Assembly (NCBI RefSeq): GCF_007748195.1
Contig: NZ_CP037920.1
Span: 4,663,800 to 4,727,799, forward strand
Direction: 5' to 3'
DNA: 64,000 nt
DNA from: Gimesia aquarii
GTDB lineage: Bacteria > Planctomycetota > Planctomycetia > Planctomycetales > Planctomycetaceae
Below, one piece after another: positions 62,672-64,000 of the stretch. The position numbers and the translations under genes are program-made. The notes under the pieces are model-generated. The model searched no databases. It saw nothing but the letters and a program-made list of their open reading frames with translations, and was not told the DNA's origin. Position 1 is the first letter of the stretch, and each line of letters opens with the position of its first letter.

Positions 62672-63655
62672 TCAACCGATGATCCTGACGCTTTCCAATA
62701 GCATTCCCACAGTCAACAGCCAGCCATCGATTAAAACAAACAACAAAATTTTAAATGGAAGTGAAATCAATACCGGAGGCAGCATCATCATGCCCATACT
62801 GATAAGGATTGAGCTGATAACCATATCAATCACAATAAAGGGGAGGTACAGTTGAAAGCCAATCAGGAAAGCTGTTTTCACCTCGCTCAACATATAGGCT
62901 GGCAATAAAACTGTCAGTGGAACTTCGTCGTAGTCTTTTGGAGGTTGGTAACTTTCCGCTCCCGGGGTTCCGGGAATCGGTTGCTGATACTCTAGAAACA
63001 TCCAAACTGTATCACTGTTTCCTGTCAATTCAATTTGATCGCTCATGAATTTGCGAAGTGGTGCAACAGTTTTTTGAAACGCATCTTCCATAGAAACCGG
63101 TTTTTGTTGAGTCTGATTCGTATAGGGCACAATTCCTTCTTCATATGACTTTTCCCAAATGGGAGCCATCACCATAATTGTTAGAAACAGGCTAAGGGAT
63201 GTGAGCACCTGATTTGGTGGTAACTGCTGCGTGCCTAATGCCTGCCTCAATAATCCGAATACAATGACAAATCGAATAAAACTCGTGGTCATAATAAGTA
63301 TAGAAGGCGCCAGACTCAGCACAGTTAATAATAAGAATACTTTTAGAGTCGAATTTAGCCCTTGAGGAGATGTCATCTCTTCGACATTAAAGATCTCAGG
63401 AACCCCCGTTTTTCCTGTGGGCTGTTGTGCTAATGCAGATGGTCCCTGAGATACTTGTGAATTCTGATTGGCGGCTCCTTGATTTGAAAGCGCTTGATTA
63501 ACCGGGGGCTGAGCCTGCACTGTTTCTGCTATCAGGACTATCAGAAGCATAAATACAACCACACTCATTACTGTCCTACACAGAGGAGCAGTAAAAGTAA
63601 GGGGTGTTATTTGCTGGTGCCGCTTTCTAAGCATGCCCGGGCTCCGAACTCTCAT
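62672..63655 (-). CDS. fliP: Flagellar export-gate protein FliP
   Basis: 327 aa; a second ATG at 63634 is also possible. A signal-type segment ([20 protein letters not shown]) and a Gln/Asn-rich linker (about 50-85) precede the FliP core, so it is longer than enteric FliP (245 aa). Core: [88 protein letters not shown] (in part). Its start overlaps the end of fliO by about 29 nt. Confidence 0.96.
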   Translation of the reverse strand: MRVRSPGMLRKRHQQITPLTFTAPLCRTVMSVVVFMLLIVLIAETVQAQPPVNQALSNQGAANQNSQVSQGPSALAQQPTGKTGVPEIFNVEEMTSPQGLNSTLKVFLLLTVLSLAPSILIMTTSFIRFVIVFGLLRQALGTQQLPPNQVLTSLSLFLTIMVMAPIWEKSYEEGIVPYTNQTQQKPVSMEDAFQKTVAPLRKFMSDQIELTGNSDTVWMFLEYQQPIPGTPGAESYQPPKDYDEVPLTVLLPAYMLSEVKTAFLIGFQLYLPFIVIDMVISSILISMGMMMLPPVLISLPFKILLFVLIDGWLLTVGMLLESVRIIG

Positions 63656-64000
63656 TCACAGATTGTCGAGAGGTATGCAGAAGCTTCTGTTGTAGCCGAG
63701 AAACAGCTGCGTTGTAATCACCATGTTCTGGTGATCTGGCAGGTTGTTCGGGTTCAGTACGTACATACTGTTTAAAACGGTCTACAGCTCGATCCTGTCC
63801 ATTCTGATCCGGCTTGTTTTGAGTCGATTGAAATAGATTCAAAAACGTCGAATTTGAACGTTCGGCCTGTTCACGTTCCCGACACATACCAGTTATAAGA
63901 TCGACTTCGACTGGATCTAAAACTTCACTGAGCATTTCGAGACCGGCAGGAGAAGAGCCTAAAATCAATATTCGAGAACCACAGCGCACAAAATGAATCG
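63627..64000 (-). CDS. fliO: FliO-like flagellar protein, 5' end cut by window edge
   Basis: The frame is open to the right edge (about 124 codons visible) and ends at 63627. Visible: [22 protein letters not shown], then [16 protein letters not shown], which fits the conserved C-terminal domain of FliO; the rest is a polar tail. FliO helps FliP assemble. The upstream membrane segment is outside the window. A GTG at 63989 would be too short for the family. Confidence 0.72.
   Translation of the reverse strand, partial: IHFVRCGSRILILGSSPAGLEMLSEVLDPVEVDLITGMCREREQAERSNSTFLNLFQSTQNKPDQNGQDRAVDRFKQYVRTEPEQPARSPEHGDYNAAVSRLQQKLLHTSRQSVNESSEPGHA

Overview
This 64 kb window reads as a chromosomal segment of a planctomycete, probably close to Gimesia. 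That placement is an inference from gene content: PQQ-like beta-propellers beginning with the WPQFRGP signature, a DUF1501 Tat protein, DUF1559 and DUF1583 proteins, a planctomycete-type haem protein, proline-rich and receptor-type Ser/Thr kinases, and enolase-superfamily/SDR catabolic pairs. Base composition looks moderate and coding density is high. I saw no rRNA, tRNA, CRISPR array, insertion sequence or phage gene. Both ends cut a gene: a GH71/99-like gene on the left and fliO on the right.

Layout. 1-9 kb: secreted and catabolic functions (GH71/99-like hydrolase with a PQQ-like protein, DUF1501, FG-GAP protein, SDR plus enolase-superfamily enzyme, EstB-like hydrolase). 9-21 kb: a receptor-type Ser/Thr kinase with a beta-helix sensor, then a plus-strand run with a Cys-tailed glutaredoxin, a response regulator, two methyltransferases, a permuted NlpC/P60 protein, a membrane-fusion protein, a second kinase and accA. 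21-27 kb, minus strand: CvpA-like protein, a small membrane protein, dtd, thiO and a di-haem protein. 27-32 kb: larE, threonine aldolase, flgM, a tandem fur pair whose first copy is truncated, and a prepilin peptidase. 32-38 kb: a nitrogen-control block, amt - PII - PII - glnD, with strong terminators after amt and between the two PII genes. 38-43 kb: manA, a possible CsrA-like small protein and several planctomycete proteins of unknown function. 44-47.6 kb: the outer-membrane part of a Tad-like pilus (CpaC-type secretin, CpaD/OmpA-like lipoprotein, TadD-like TPR lipoprotein). 47.6-53.7 kb: HEAT-repeat protein, tandem alpha/beta-hydrolase protein, and a DUF1583/DUF1559 pair. 54-55 kb: lexA behind an AT-rich spacer carrying two palindromes. 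55-60 kb, minus strand: an NtrC-type sigma-54 activator, its probable histidine kinase, and a membrane PP2C phosphatase. 60-64 kb, minus strand: the flagellar export-gate operon fliO-fliP-fliQ-fliR-flhB, closed by two hairpins.

How the genes connect. The clearest unit is ammonium sensing: Amt imports ammonium, two PII proteins (both with the Tyr51 uridylylation site) report nitrogen status, and GlnD modifies them. The flagellar operon sits beside a sigma-54 activator and kinase, with flgM (anti-sigma-28) 30 kb away, so flagellar control may be spread over the window. The prepilin peptidase is a candidate processor for the DUF1559 pseudopilin and for a Tad pilin encoded elsewhere.

Most unusual features: a FliR with an EF-hand-like loop in an extracytoplasmic segment; a two-haem protein with what looks like a catalytically dead peptidase_MA-like domain; a LarE with the three-cysteine pattern of the iron-sulfur type; a DNA-binding-only Fur paralogue next to its full-length parent; and a palindrome over the flgM start. 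No single locus clearly amounts to a wholly undescribed system; these are the best leads.
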